From contig NZ_CP156627.1 in NCBI RefSeq assembly GCF_039852015.1, positions 620,001 to 684,000 of the forward strand: 64,000 nucleotides of DNA, read 5' to 3'. A model generated the notes under the pieces. That model was not told where the DNA came from and searched no databases. It worked only from the letters and a program-made list of their open reading frames with translations. The position numbers and the translations under genes are program-made. Every line of letters starts with the position of its first letter. Within the stretch, counting starts at the first letter, position 1. Shown here in pieces: positions 51,373-58,552 of the stretch. This stretch comes from Robbsia sp. KACC 23696 (GTDB lineage Bacteria; Pseudomonadota; Gammaproteobacteria; Burkholderiales; Burkholderiaceae).

Positions 51373-52086
51373 TCACGCCGCGATGCCGTTTTCCTGTTCG
51401 AAGATCTCCTGGCCGGGGGCGTCGGGCGGGAATATCCCCCTGCTACGATAGTAGTCCGCGTACTGGCTGCATATCGTGTGTACGCGACGCAGTTCATCCA
51501 CGGCGTGCGGATGCAAATCGACGCGCAGATTGATTGCATCCAGATGGTCCGATGCCGTGACGATCAACGCGCCCGAACGCTCAAAGAGGTGGCGCGTGCC
51601 ATTGCCTTGCCCTCCCGCATCGCGACCCGCTTCGAGCGCTTGCAACATGCGCTCGTCGAATGGTTGCGCTTCACTGCGCTCGAATGCCTCGGCCATCGCC
51701 TCGACCACCGACACGCCGCTCAGCACATTCCCCATCGCCACATAGCCTTGCCCTACACGATAGCCTGCCCAGCCGCGCGCGTCAGGACCCGAATGACACC
51801 TGACGCTACCGTCCGCGGAGATCACCCCTATCTGTCGATAGGATGCAAAGTCGTCGTCGCGCACCAATGCGTCGGTCACGTATTTTGCCGAATGTCCGAG
51901 CTTGAGCAGGTTCAGCGCAAGGGCGTTATTGGTCGTCCGCACGAACGCCTGGCTCATCGTGGCGCCCGCATGGCGATCGAGCCCATCGCACCATTGCCCG
52001 ACCGCGACTGAATACGTGGCGATACCCAATCCGTAGCGCCGAACGCGGCGCACGCCGCGAGCACGCCTTCGACGACGAGCAGTCAT
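51373..52086 (-). CDS. DUF1028 protein, N-terminally altered
   Basis: A 237-residue reading frame. From YGLGIATYSVAVGQWCDG (residue 18 on) it matches DUF1028, an Ntn-hydrolase-like family: MSQAFVRTTNN, YVAMGNVLSGVSVVEAMAEAF, LQALEAGRDAGGQGNG and LIVTASDHLDAINLRVDLH are recognisable. The first 17 residues (RRRRRARGVRRVRR) are not DUF1028 sequence; the usual TFSIVARD strand, which supplies the N-terminal nucleophile, is missing. This segment is the out-of-frame end of the adjacent transporter remnant. The gene is therefore a truncated fusion product and probably inactive. It is convergent with the effector gene. Confidence 0.6.
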   Translation of the reverse strand: MTARRRRRARGVRRVRRYGLGIATYSVAVGQWCDGLDRHAGATMSQAFVRTTNNALALNLLKLGHSAKYVTDALVRDDDFASYRQIGVISADGSVRCHSGPDARGWAGYRVGQGYVAMGNVLSGVSVVEAMAEAFERSEAQPFDERMLQALEAGRDAGGQGNGTRHLFERSGALIVTASDHLDAINLRVDLHPHAVDELRRVHTICSQYADYYRSRGIFPPDAPGQEIFEQENGIAA

Positions 52087-52598
52087 GTGACCGTCGGCTC
52101 GGCCTTCAGCCAGTAGAACAACGGTAAAACGGTAACGATGACCAGGAGGCGCGAGTGGACGATCACCGGCTTCCGGCCGATCAGGTCTGAAACAAAGCCG
52201 CCGATCGGACTTATCACGAAGCCGACCAAACAGATGCCGATCGTGGCATCGGTCGGCGCGAGGCCGATCATCGCCGAGCTGAGCGCCATCATGCCGACGG
52301 TCAATGTCAGCGCGGCCTTCCGACCTATCTTGTCCGCGTACACGCCAATCAGCACCCCGCCGAGGGGACGGAAAAAATACCCGATCGCAAACGTCCCGGT
52401 CGACATGACCAATTGAAAGAGCGGACTCAGCGTCGGGAAATAGAGCTTTCCGAGCAGCACCGCAAAGAAGTTATAGGCAGTGAAATCGAAAAATTCGAGG
52501 GCATTGCCTATCGTCGTAGCAACGATTACCTCGGTGCTCGATACCGAGCGTGCAGGCATCTCGCCGTCCTTGTCCGAGGCTTTCATGGCGGTGTTCAT
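52038..52598 (-). pseudogene. MHS-family (ProP/ShiA-like) MFS transporter remnant
   Basis: The first 120 residues are a good MHS transporter start (TTIGNALEFFDFTAYNFFAV, YFFRPLGGVLIGVYADKIGR). After DATIGI the sequence jumps directly to VGFVISPIGGFVSDLIGRKP, which belongs to the second half, so roughly 150 residues are missing in frame. The frame stops after KAEPTVT at 52083, but a shifted frame continues LLVVEGVLAACAAFG to about 52038, as expected for this family, before running into the DUF1028 sequence. Internal deletion, frameshift and C-terminal loss leave no functional carrier. Confidence 0.75.
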
Positions 52599-52783
52599 AT
52601 GCGATTTTCCGTAACGAATGCACGCAGTGTGTCGTTACAAAACGCTCGCTACAATCAGGAAATGGCAAACGGACTTTTGGTTTTTCCTAAGGAAGGCTAG
52701 TGACCGTACCTCGGAATTCATCCCGCTCAGAAAGAGAAATCCGGTCTCGCAGTTATTCCCTCCCCCACCCACATACAAAGGCA

Positions 52784-52818
52784 ACCTTCACAGGTTACCT
52801 TCACAGGTTACCTTCACA
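52784..52818 (+). repeat. 13-bp tandem repeats upstream of the MarR gene
   Basis: The unit ACCTTCACAGGTT occurs twice in tandem (52784-52796, 52797-52809) with a partial third (52810-52818). The junctions create AGGT-T-ACCT, a near palindrome. The array lies just before the MarR start and directly abuts the start-codon palindrome, so it is probably an operator array. Confidence 0.6.
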
Positions 52819-52819
52819 C

Positions 52820-52838
52820 ATGCTACACTCCGTAGCAT
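52820..52838. promoter_or_regulatory. MarR autoregulatory operator candidate over the start codon
   Basis: A perfect inverted repeat ATGCTAC-N5-GTAGCAT (52820-52838) ends inside the ATG of the MarR gene at 52837. A 7-bp half-site with a 5-base centre suits a winged-helix dimer and would block translation initiation or promoter escape. Confidence 0.6.
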
Positions 52839-53289
52839 GAACACCTCCCCCGACCCTGCGCACGACGCTTTCGCCTTCCAGCTCGCCGAAGATCTGCGCA
52901 CGATCAGCGGCCGCTTGAAGCGGCGCCTGCGCGAACAGGCCGATCCCGGCGATTTCACGGCGTCCCAAAAAACCGTGCTACTCCGGCTGGAAAAGGATGA
53001 GCCCATCACCTTGTCGCAACTCGCCCGCAGCATCGGCATGCGCTCTCAATCGCTGGGCGAAATCATCGTCGCCCTCGAAGGCGCCGGGCAAGTGCAGCGC
53101 GCGCCGGATCCAAACGATGGCCGGCAAACGCTGTTGTCGCTGACCGAAACCTGCCGTCATCGCATCCAGGAAGGCCGTGCCACCCGGCAAGACTGGCTCT
53201 ACCGACAAATCCTCGGATCGCTTTCCGGCAGCGAACAACAGCAGTTGGCGAATGCACTGACGTTGGTGCGTCGTCTCGTCGAACGTTGA
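52837..53289 (+). CDS. MarR-family transcriptional regulator
   Basis: A 150-residue winged-helix regulator. The recognition region is ITLSQLARSIGMRSQSLGEIIVALEGAG (about residues 56-83, read in parts), followed by the wing RAPDPNDGRQTLLSLT, whose D-x-x-D/R pattern is the MarR hallmark. ATG 52837 is preferred; a frame open from 52618 includes a non-coding repeat array. It heads a three-gene operon with a membrane protein and an MFS exporter, so it most likely represses that operon and itself until a toxic phenolic or drug binds. Confidence 0.88.
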   Translation: MNTSPDPAHDAFAFQLAEDLRTISGRLKRRLREQADPGDFTASQKTVLLRLEKDEPITLSQLARSIGMRSQSLGEIIVALEGAGQVQRAPDPNDGRQTLLSLTETCRHRIQEGRATRQDWLYRQILGSLSGSEQQQLANALTLVRRLVER

Positions 53290-53306
53290 CCTCCAGGAGC
53301 TGTGCC

Positions 53307-53675
53307 ATGACCTCGCTGCACCACGCCCTTTCTTTTTTTCCCGCGCATGCGCTCGCCTGGTTTTTCGGCGGCTTGTTCGCGACCAATGCGATACCCCATT
53401 TCGTTTCGGGCGTCATGGGCCGTCCGTTCCAGACGCCGTTTGCCAGCCCGCCTGGCGAAGGCCTCTCCTCATCGACGATCAATGTCCTGTGGGGATTTGC
53501 CAACCTGATCTTCGCCTGGCTGCTGTTGGCGCACGTCGGTGACTTCGATATCCGCAACCTGGCCGACGCGCTGCCATTCGCTTTGGGCGTGCTCGCCATT
53601 GCGCTATTCTCCGCGCGTCACTTTGGTCGCTTTCATGGCGGCACCCTCAACGCGGAGGCGAAACCCCACGCATGA
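53307..53675 (+). CDS. hypothetical four-segment membrane protein in the MarR-MFS operon
   Basis: A 122-residue protein with hydrophobic segments at about residues 13-30 (ALAWFFGGLFATNAIPHF), 60-78 (NVLWGFANLIFAWLLLAH) and 88-105 (LPFALGVLAIALFSARHF). CAGGAG precedes ATG 53307. The NAIPHF and INVLWGFAN pattern is seen in uncharacterised small Proteobacterial proteins. Its stop overlaps the MFS start (ATGA), so it may modulate the exporter. Function is unknown. Confidence 0.7.
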   Translation: MTSLHHALSFFPAHALAWFFGGLFATNAIPHFVSGVMGRPFQTPFASPPGEGLSSSTINVLWGFANLIFAWLLLAHVGDFDIRNLADALPFALGVLAIALFSARHFGRFHGGTLNAEAKPHA

Positions 53676-54895
53676 CCACGCCGTCCAACAGTGCCTTTCG
53701 CTCCCTGTATAACCGTAACTACCGCGTCTGGGCCGGAGGTGCGCTCGTCTCGAATATCGGCACCTGGATTCAGCGCACCGCGCAAGATTGGCTGGTTCTT
53801 ACGCAATTGACGCATCACAACGCCACCGCCGTCGGCGTCGTGATGGCACTGCAGTTTGGCCCGCAGATGCTTCTGTTGCCGCTGACCGGCTATGCGGCGG
53901 ACCACATGGATCAGCGCAAACTGCTGATGATCACCCAATCGACGATGGGCGTGCTCGCCGTACTGCTTGGCCTGCTGACGGTCACCGGCGTGGTGCAACT
54001 CTGGGAAGTCGATATCTTCGCGCTGCTATTCGGCTGCACCACGGCTTTCGACGCGCCGGTGCGCCAGGTTTTCGTGTCGGCGCTGGTCGGGGACCGAGAT
54101 CTGCCCAATGCCGTCGCCTTGAATTCCACGTCGTTCAATGCCGCGCGGATGATCGGCCCGGCAGCGGCAGGCGTGATGATTGCAGCAGTCGGCACCGGCT
54201 GGGCGTTCTTGCTGAACGGGCTGTCCTTCATCGCCGTGCTGTACTCGCTGTCGCGTCTCGACCCGGCATCGCTCCATCTGCAGGAACGGGCTGTCCGCGC
54301 AAAAGGCAGTCTGGTCGCGGGCTTTCGCTATGTGCGCTCACGCGGTGACCTGGCGACAGTACTGATCATGCTGTTTTTTATCGGCACGTTCGGACTGAAT
54401 TTCGCGCTATTCATTTCGACGATGGCGGTGAATGTCTTCCATCTGGACGCGGGCCACTACGGTTTGCTGTCTTCGGCAATGGCGGTCGGCACGATCAGTG
54501 GCGCCTTCCTGGGCGCGAAGCGAGCGCTGCCGCGCTTTCGCATCGTAATGATCGGCTCGCTGGTATTCGGGATCGGTTGTACCGCCGCCGCGCTCGCGCC
54601 CAATGAATGGGCCTTTGCAGCAGCGCTCGTCGTCGTTGGCGTTGCCGCGCTGACGGTGACGAACAGCAGCTCCAGCCTGATGCAATTGTCGACGGAGCCC
54701 GCGATGCGCGGCCGCGTCATGGCAATCCGCCTCGCGGTGGCGCTAGGCGGAACACCGCTGGGCGCGCCCACGGTGGGCTGGGTCGCCGACCATTTCGGTG
54801 CGCGATGGGGTCTGGCCGTAGGCGCCGCCGGCGGTTTCGCGGCAGCAGCGTATGGCGCATGGGCCTGGAAGAAGGGAAAAATCGGCCCGCGCTGA
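53672..54895 (+). CDS. MFS exporter (EntS/MFS_3-like)
   Basis: A 407-residue transporter. NYRVWAGGALVSNIGTWIQRTAQDWLVL (read in parts) is the signature of the EntS-like group, followed by MALQFGPQMLLLPLTGYAADH and the FDAPVRQVFVSALVGDRDLPNAVALNS loop. RIGP-like ARMIGPAAAGVMI lies in segment 5. These proteins export siderophores, drugs or metabolites. It is translationally coupled to the upstream membrane protein and controlled by the MarR gene at the head of the operon. Confidence 0.85.
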   Translation: MTTPSNSAFRSLYNRNYRVWAGGALVSNIGTWIQRTAQDWLVLTQLTHHNATAVGVVMALQFGPQMLLLPLTGYAADHMDQRKLLMITQSTMGVLAVLLGLLTVTGVVQLWEVDIFALLFGCTTAFDAPVRQVFVSALVGDRDLPNAVALNSTSFNAARMIGPAAAGVMIAAVGTGWAFLLNGLSFIAVLYSLSRLDPASLHLQERAVRAKGSLVAGFRYVRSRGDLATVLIMLFFIGTFGLNFALFISTMAVNVFHLDAGHYGLLSSAMAVGTISGAFLGAKRALPRFRIVMIGSLVFGIGCTAAALAPNEWAFAAALVVVGVAALTVTNSSSSLMQLSTEPAMRGRVMAIRLAVALGGTPLGAPTVGWVADHFGARWGLAVGAAGGFAAAAYGAWAWKKGKIGPR

Positions 54896-54995
54896 CGGCA
54901 CGGGCTTTCGGCTCGCGGAACGCGCGTTCCGCCGGAACCGAGAGGTAAAGATCCATTCGCCGCGCCGCGAAAAGCATCGCGACGCGGCAAGACGA

Positions 54996-55733
54996 TCAGG
55001 TGCGCAGCCGCCCGGTCAGCGGCAATGCGGGCTTCTGCAATACCCGCTCAGCGAGCACGCCGAACACCAAACCCAATACCGTCCAGACCACGGCCTGCAT
55101 ACCGATCGAGGCGAGACGGAACTGCCACAAGGTGCTGGCCGGGAACGTCGCCGGCACTTCATTGATAGCGGGTAAGCCCATCTGCACGGCGGCGACGATC
55201 GCGATATAGACCGCACCGCCCACGAGCGATCCGTTCCAGGCGCCCCAGCGCGCCACCGCCGCGCGGCGCACGCTCAGGGCGAACACCATGACCGTTACCG
55301 AGATCGCCAGCATCAGGAAGAACAGACCGGTGCGATAGCCGATCGTGTCGGGGTCTCCAACCGAAGGCGGATTCGCCGGATATTTCAACGTCGGCACGAT
55401 CACCAGCGCGATAAACGCGGCAAGCGCCAGCAACGCCGATAATGATCTCGGCGAGAGACCCTTCACCCGACCGTAGCAAAACGCGAAGGTCAGCGAGAAT
55501 AAGCCGCCCACCGCTGTCCCAAAAACGAGCACGCCGGTTGCCAGGCCCAAACCCGATTGCACTTGGCGACTGATCAACTCTTCCTCGTGCTCACCGCCAT
55601 GCGCATGCTCGGCGCTCTCGAAAGCAATCGCGCGATTCACCTGCGGCTCCCCCACGATCTTGCCTACGCCGAAGGCGAACAGACCCGCGGCAATGCCCGC
55701 GATCATGCCGCGTACCAGAAGACGACCTACCAT
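54996..55733 (-). CDS. cbtA: CbtA family cobalt transport protein
   Basis: A 245-residue membrane protein with five to six segments. It starts LVRGMIAGIAAGLFAFGVGKIVGEP, then a histidine/glutamate loop (HAHGGEHEEELISRQVQ, about residues 43-59) that could bind metal, then LKYPANPPSVGDPDTIGYRTG. These features define CbtA, predicted to import cobalt for B12 synthesis. It lies 12 bases after cbtB under a cobalamin riboswitch. Confidence 0.88.
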   Translation of the reverse strand: MVGRLLVRGMIAGIAAGLFAFGVGKIVGEPQVNRAIAFESAEHAHGGEHEEELISRQVQSGLGLATGVLVFGTAVGGLFSLTFAFCYGRVKGLSPRSLSALLALAAFIALVIVPTLKYPANPPSVGDPDTIGYRTGLFFLMLAISVTVMVFALSVRRAAVARWGAWNGSLVGGAVYIAIVAAVQMGLPAINEVPATFPASTLWQFRLASIGMQAVVWTVLGLVFGVLAERVLQKPALPLTGRLRT

Positions 55734-55745
55734 GGCGCGGTCCCC

Positions 55746-55967
55746 TTAGTGGCACGGGAAGCCGAGCAAATGCCGGGCATCGTGAACGAATTCGTGTACG
55801 TACATGCCCGGAATCAGCGCGGTAGCGCCCTCTTCCGCACCGACGAAATAGATCGCGATCAACATCAGCAGGCCGCCGAAGACGATCCACGGAAGCAGAT
55901 CGCGCAGCGGGATGGCAGCAGGCGCTGCGGCGGTGTCGATCGTTTGCGACAAGGTATGTTCAGTCAT
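55746..55967 (-). CDS. cbtB: CbtB family cobalt transport protein
   Basis: A 73-residue protein with one membrane segment (about residues 26-46, LLPWIVFGGLLMLIAIYF) and a C-terminal histidine-rich motif YVHEFVHDARHLLGFPCH. The H-x3-H-D-x2-H ending is the metal-binding signature of CbtB. It is the first gene after the riboswitch and pairs with CbtA. Confidence 0.9.
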   Translation of the reverse strand: MTEHTLSQTIDTAAAPAAIPLRDLLPWIVFGGLLMLIAIYFVGAEEGATALIPGMYVHEFVHDARHLLGFPCH

Positions 55968-56006
55968 CGTATCTTCCTGGGGTCGTGCGCCCTGTTTGAA
56001 GGAAAG

Positions 56007-56029
56007 CGCGTCGTCGTGACGACGACGCG
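56007..56029 (-). terminator. riboswitch expression-platform hairpin
   Basis: A 10-bp stem (GCGTCGTCG/CGACGACGC plus one pair) with a 3-base loop lies between the cobalamin aptamer and cbtB; in the minus-strand RNA it is followed by CUUUCCUUC. It could be an intrinsic terminator or a ribosome-site blocker controlled by ligand binding. Confidence 0.5.
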
Positions 56030-56034
56030 ATCTT

Positions 56035-56135
56035 TTGAAAGGCAGGTCTGACTTCCGGGATCCACACGCTTGGCGTATCGGATCCGGACACAGTGGCGCG
56101 ACCGCGCCGGGTTCTCACCGGCTTCCGCCTTTCAA
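56035..56135 (-). ncRNA. cobalamin riboswitch aptamer
   Basis: On the minus strand a 9-bp P1 stem (TTGAAAGGC/GCCTTTCAA) closes an element containing GGAAGCCGGTGAGAACCCGG, then CGCCACTGTG, then GGAAGTCAGACCTGCC. These are the conserved B12-box blocks in the right order and spacing. It precedes cbtB-cbtA and should switch off cobalt uptake when adenosylcobalamin is plentiful. Confidence 0.88.
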
Positions 56136-56159
56136 TTCGCGTATTCTACGGCATGAGGC

Positions 56160-56187
56160 CGCGGCAACGCGTCGACGCGTTGCCGCG
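56160..56187. repeat. 28-bp perfect palindrome
   Basis: A 14-base arm starting CGCGGCAACGCG is followed by its exact complement with no spacer. It lies just upstream of the riboswitch. A TAGAAT -10-like element for the minus-strand transcript is at about 56143-56148, so the palindrome would cover the -35 area. Confidence 0.7.
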
Positions 56188-56193
56188 CGTGCG

Positions 56194-56236
56194 CGTCGAT
56201 CAGCCCGACGGGCGAAGTCGGTCGGGCTGATCGACG
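56194..56236. repeat. 16-bp inverted repeat hairpin
   Basis: Perfect 16-base arms (CGTCGATCAGCCCGAC at 56194-56209 and complement at 56221-56236) flank an 11-base loop. It sits 60 bases before the phosphatase-like gene and seven bases after the 28-bp palindrome. In either RNA it would be extremely stable. Confidence 0.7.
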
Positions 56237-56295
56237 GGTCGGCCCTTATCACTACGAGATCGGCGCTCCGCTATGGAACGCCCGGAGCAACTTGG

Positions 56296-56928
56296 ATGGC
56301 ACGGGCAATTGTCATGATGGCGCATGCATCGACGCCGGCAATGCGCAAAGGCCTATTCCCCGAACGGGATGAAACGGCCGCGCTGCGCGGGCAGCGTCAC
56401 GCCGCTGCCTTTGACACGGAATCGGAGGGACTAGATGCCCGCGCCGTGGAAGAGCTCCGCGCCGCGCGCGAGAGCGAGGCATTCGTCGCGCTCACCAGCG
56501 CCTTTGTCCGCGTCTACTGCGCGCCGTCGGCGATTGCCGTCGCCAGCGCCACCGCCTTGGGCTTTTCCTCGGAACAGATTACGATCGACGGCACGCTCTC
56601 GACACCGCATTTCGGCGCGTGGGCCGGAAAAAGCGCGCTGCAAATCGGCCGGGACGATCCCGCCGCCCTGCAGGCCTGGACCCGCGATCCCTACTTCGCA
56701 CCGCCCGGTGGCGATTCTTTCGACTCGGTGCGTCGCCGCATGACGGTCTGGTTGGCCAGCACGATGAAAGATGATGCGGACACCGTCGAAAACGGCGACG
56801 ACGCGCTGCCGATTCTGGCGATCGCCAGCGCGACGGTGGTGCGCGCCGCCGTCTTGTTGGCACGCCGCGCGCGCCTCGAGAGCTTCCATCAACTCGATGT
56901 CGCGCCTGGCGCGATGTTCGTCCTCTGA
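56296..56928 (+). CDS. histidine-phosphatase-like protein linked to cbtBA
   Basis: A 210-residue protein with the phosphoglycerate-mutase-like fold. The N-terminal RHG motif is replaced: IVMMAHASTPAMRKGLFPERD has AHA where LVRHGET is usual. The region CAPSAIAVASATALGF and GTLSTPHFGAWAGKSA follow, then GGDSFDSVRRRM and the late ASATVVRAAVL that corresponds to the second catalytic histidine region, here without a clear His. Such variants often lie beside CbtA/CbtB, so a cobalamin-related role is likely but catalysis doubtful. GGAG lies eight bases before ATG 56296. It is divergent from cbtB. Confidence 0.75.
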   Translation: MARAIVMMAHASTPAMRKGLFPERDETAALRGQRHAAAFDTESEGLDARAVEELRAARESEAFVALTSAFVRVYCAPSAIAVASATALGFSSEQITIDGTLSTPHFGAWAGKSALQIGRDDPAALQAWTRDPYFAPPGGDSFDSVRRRMTVWLASTMKDDADTVENGDDALPILAIASATVVRAAVLLARRARLESFHQLDVAPGAMFVL

Positions 56929-57274
56929 CGCACGACATGACGCATCGCGCGACGCGTTAAGCACGCGACGCGTCACACTCGGATAATCCCCTCCCGTAAA
57001 AGACTCATGACACGACTAACGGCATTGTCGTGTTTTTGCCGACGCGAGACCGGCTTGTCACACGAGAGTATGCGACGATTTGTAACGGTCGTATCTGTAT
57101 GCGGTTACATCGCCATTGACGGGTTGTCGGGGCGCGCGCAGCGGGCGTACACTCGGCTGCTGCCCGCATTGCAGCGCAGCATGTCGCGACCCCGTTCGCC
57201 GCGTTCCGATAAGCCGAGTTCCGCGCGGCTGCGCAATGGGCAGTTGCCAACACTTTCCTGCCCGAGATTGACTG
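56929..57274. other. intergenic with repeated CGCGACGCG-type hairpin
   Basis: The first 50 bases hold overlapping inverted repeats of the CGACGCGT type (about 56940-56973), with outer arms TGACGC/GCGTCA, which could terminate transcription after the phosphatase-like gene. The remainder carries no recognisable gene and should contain the promoter of the SotB-like transporter. Confidence 0.4.
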
Positions 57275-58480
57275 ATGGACTTTTCCGCCACCGACGCGGC
57301 GCCCAAAGACCCGACCGATAACTGGCGCGGTGTCATTGCTCTAGCGCTGGCCGCGTTCATTTTCAACACCACCGAATTCGTTCCGGTCGCCTTGCTGAGC
57401 GACATCGGCACCTCGTTCGACATGCCGCCTTCCGCGGTCGGGCTGATCCTGACCGTGTATGCGTGGGTGGTCGCCTTGTTGTCGTTGCCGATGATGTTGC
57501 TGACGCGGTCGATCGAACGTCGCAAATTGTTGATCGGCCTGTTTGTCGTATTTATCGCCAGCCATATCCTGTCCGGCTTCGCGTGGAACTTCCGTGTTCT
57601 GGAATTGAGTCGCGTCGGCATTGCCTTCGCGCACGCGGTGTTCTGGTCGATTACCGCTTCCCTGGCCGTCCGCGTGGCACCGCCGGGCAAACATGTGCAA
57701 GCGCTGAGTCTGCTATCGACCGGCACCTGTCTCGCCATGGTCCTGGGCATCCCGCTTGGCCGGATGCTCGGCGAACTGGTGGGGTGGCGGTATACCTTCC
57801 TCGCGATCGCGGCAGTAGCGGCGGTCGCCGCCTATCAGTTGGCGCGCGCCCTACCGTTGCTGCCCAGCGAGAACGCCGGCTCCTTGAGCAGTTTGCCGAT
57901 TTTGTTCAAGCGTCCGGCGCTGTTGTGCGTCTATGCCTTGACGGCCCTCGTCGTCACCGCGCACTTTACCGGCTACAGCTATATCGAGCCGTTCGCGCGC
58001 GACGTCGCCCACCTGAGCGGACCGATGATCACCGCGCTGCTGCTGTTGTTTGGCGGTTCGGGCGTGATCGGCTCTTTCCTGTTCAATCGCCTGAGCGGAA
58101 AGTTCCCGTTTGCCTTATTGATCGCGGCGATCCTCGTGATCACGATCAGCCTGCTGCTGTTGCTGCCCTTCTCCGGCAATAGCTATCTGCTGGAAGGGCT
58201 CAGCGTGTTCTGGGGCATCGCCATCATGTGCTTCGGCCTGTCTTTGCAAGCGAAGGTACTGGCATTGGCACGCGATGCAACCGACGTGGCGATGGCCATG
58301 TTCTCCGGCATCTACAACGTCGGTATCGGCGGCGGCGCCTTGTTAGGAAGCGTCGTGGCCGCGCATATCGGCATGCGCTATATCGGCTTTGGCGGCGGCG
58401 TGGTCGCCCTGTTCGGCGTCGCGTTGGTCTATTACATGGCGCGTCGTTTCGCGCGTCAGATCGGCGCGCCTACGAGCTGA
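57275..58480 (+). CDS. sugar efflux transporter (SotB-like MFS)
   Basis: A 401-residue twelve-segment transporter. [20 protein letters not shown] (about residues 30-49) is the signature of the SotB/YdeA branch of the drug/sugar efflux family, continued by [20 protein letters not shown] and [15 protein letters not shown]. SotB homologues export arabinose or other sugars and isopropyl-galactosides, and protect from sugar stress. It is a single gene. ATG 57275 follows CCCGAGATTG, a weak ribosome site. Substrate is inferred by family only. Confidence 0.85.
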   Translation: MDFSATDAAPKDPTDNWRGVIALALAAFIFNTTEFVPVALLSDIGTSFDMPPSAVGLILTVYAWVVALLSLPMMLLTRSIERRKLLIGLFVVFIASHILSGFAWNFRVLELSRVGIAFAHAVFWSITASLAVRVAPPGKHVQALSLLSTGTCLAMVLGIPLGRMLGELVGWRYTFLAIAAVAAVAAYQLARALPLLPSENAGSLSSLPILFKRPALLCVYALTALVVTAHFTGYSYIEPFARDVAHLSGPMITALLLLFGGSGVIGSFLFNRLSGKFPFALLIAAILVITISLLLLLPFSGNSYLLEGLSVFWGIAIMCFGLSLQAKVLALARDATDVAMAMFSGIYNVGIGGGALLGSVVAAHIGMRYIGFGGGVVALFGVALVYYMARRFARQIGAPTS

Positions 58481-58552
58481 TCGCCAGCGTACCGCAACGC
58501 AGCGGAGCGGCCAGCGTCCTGCCGGCCCTCCGTCATGCGCCGATCGCCGCGA

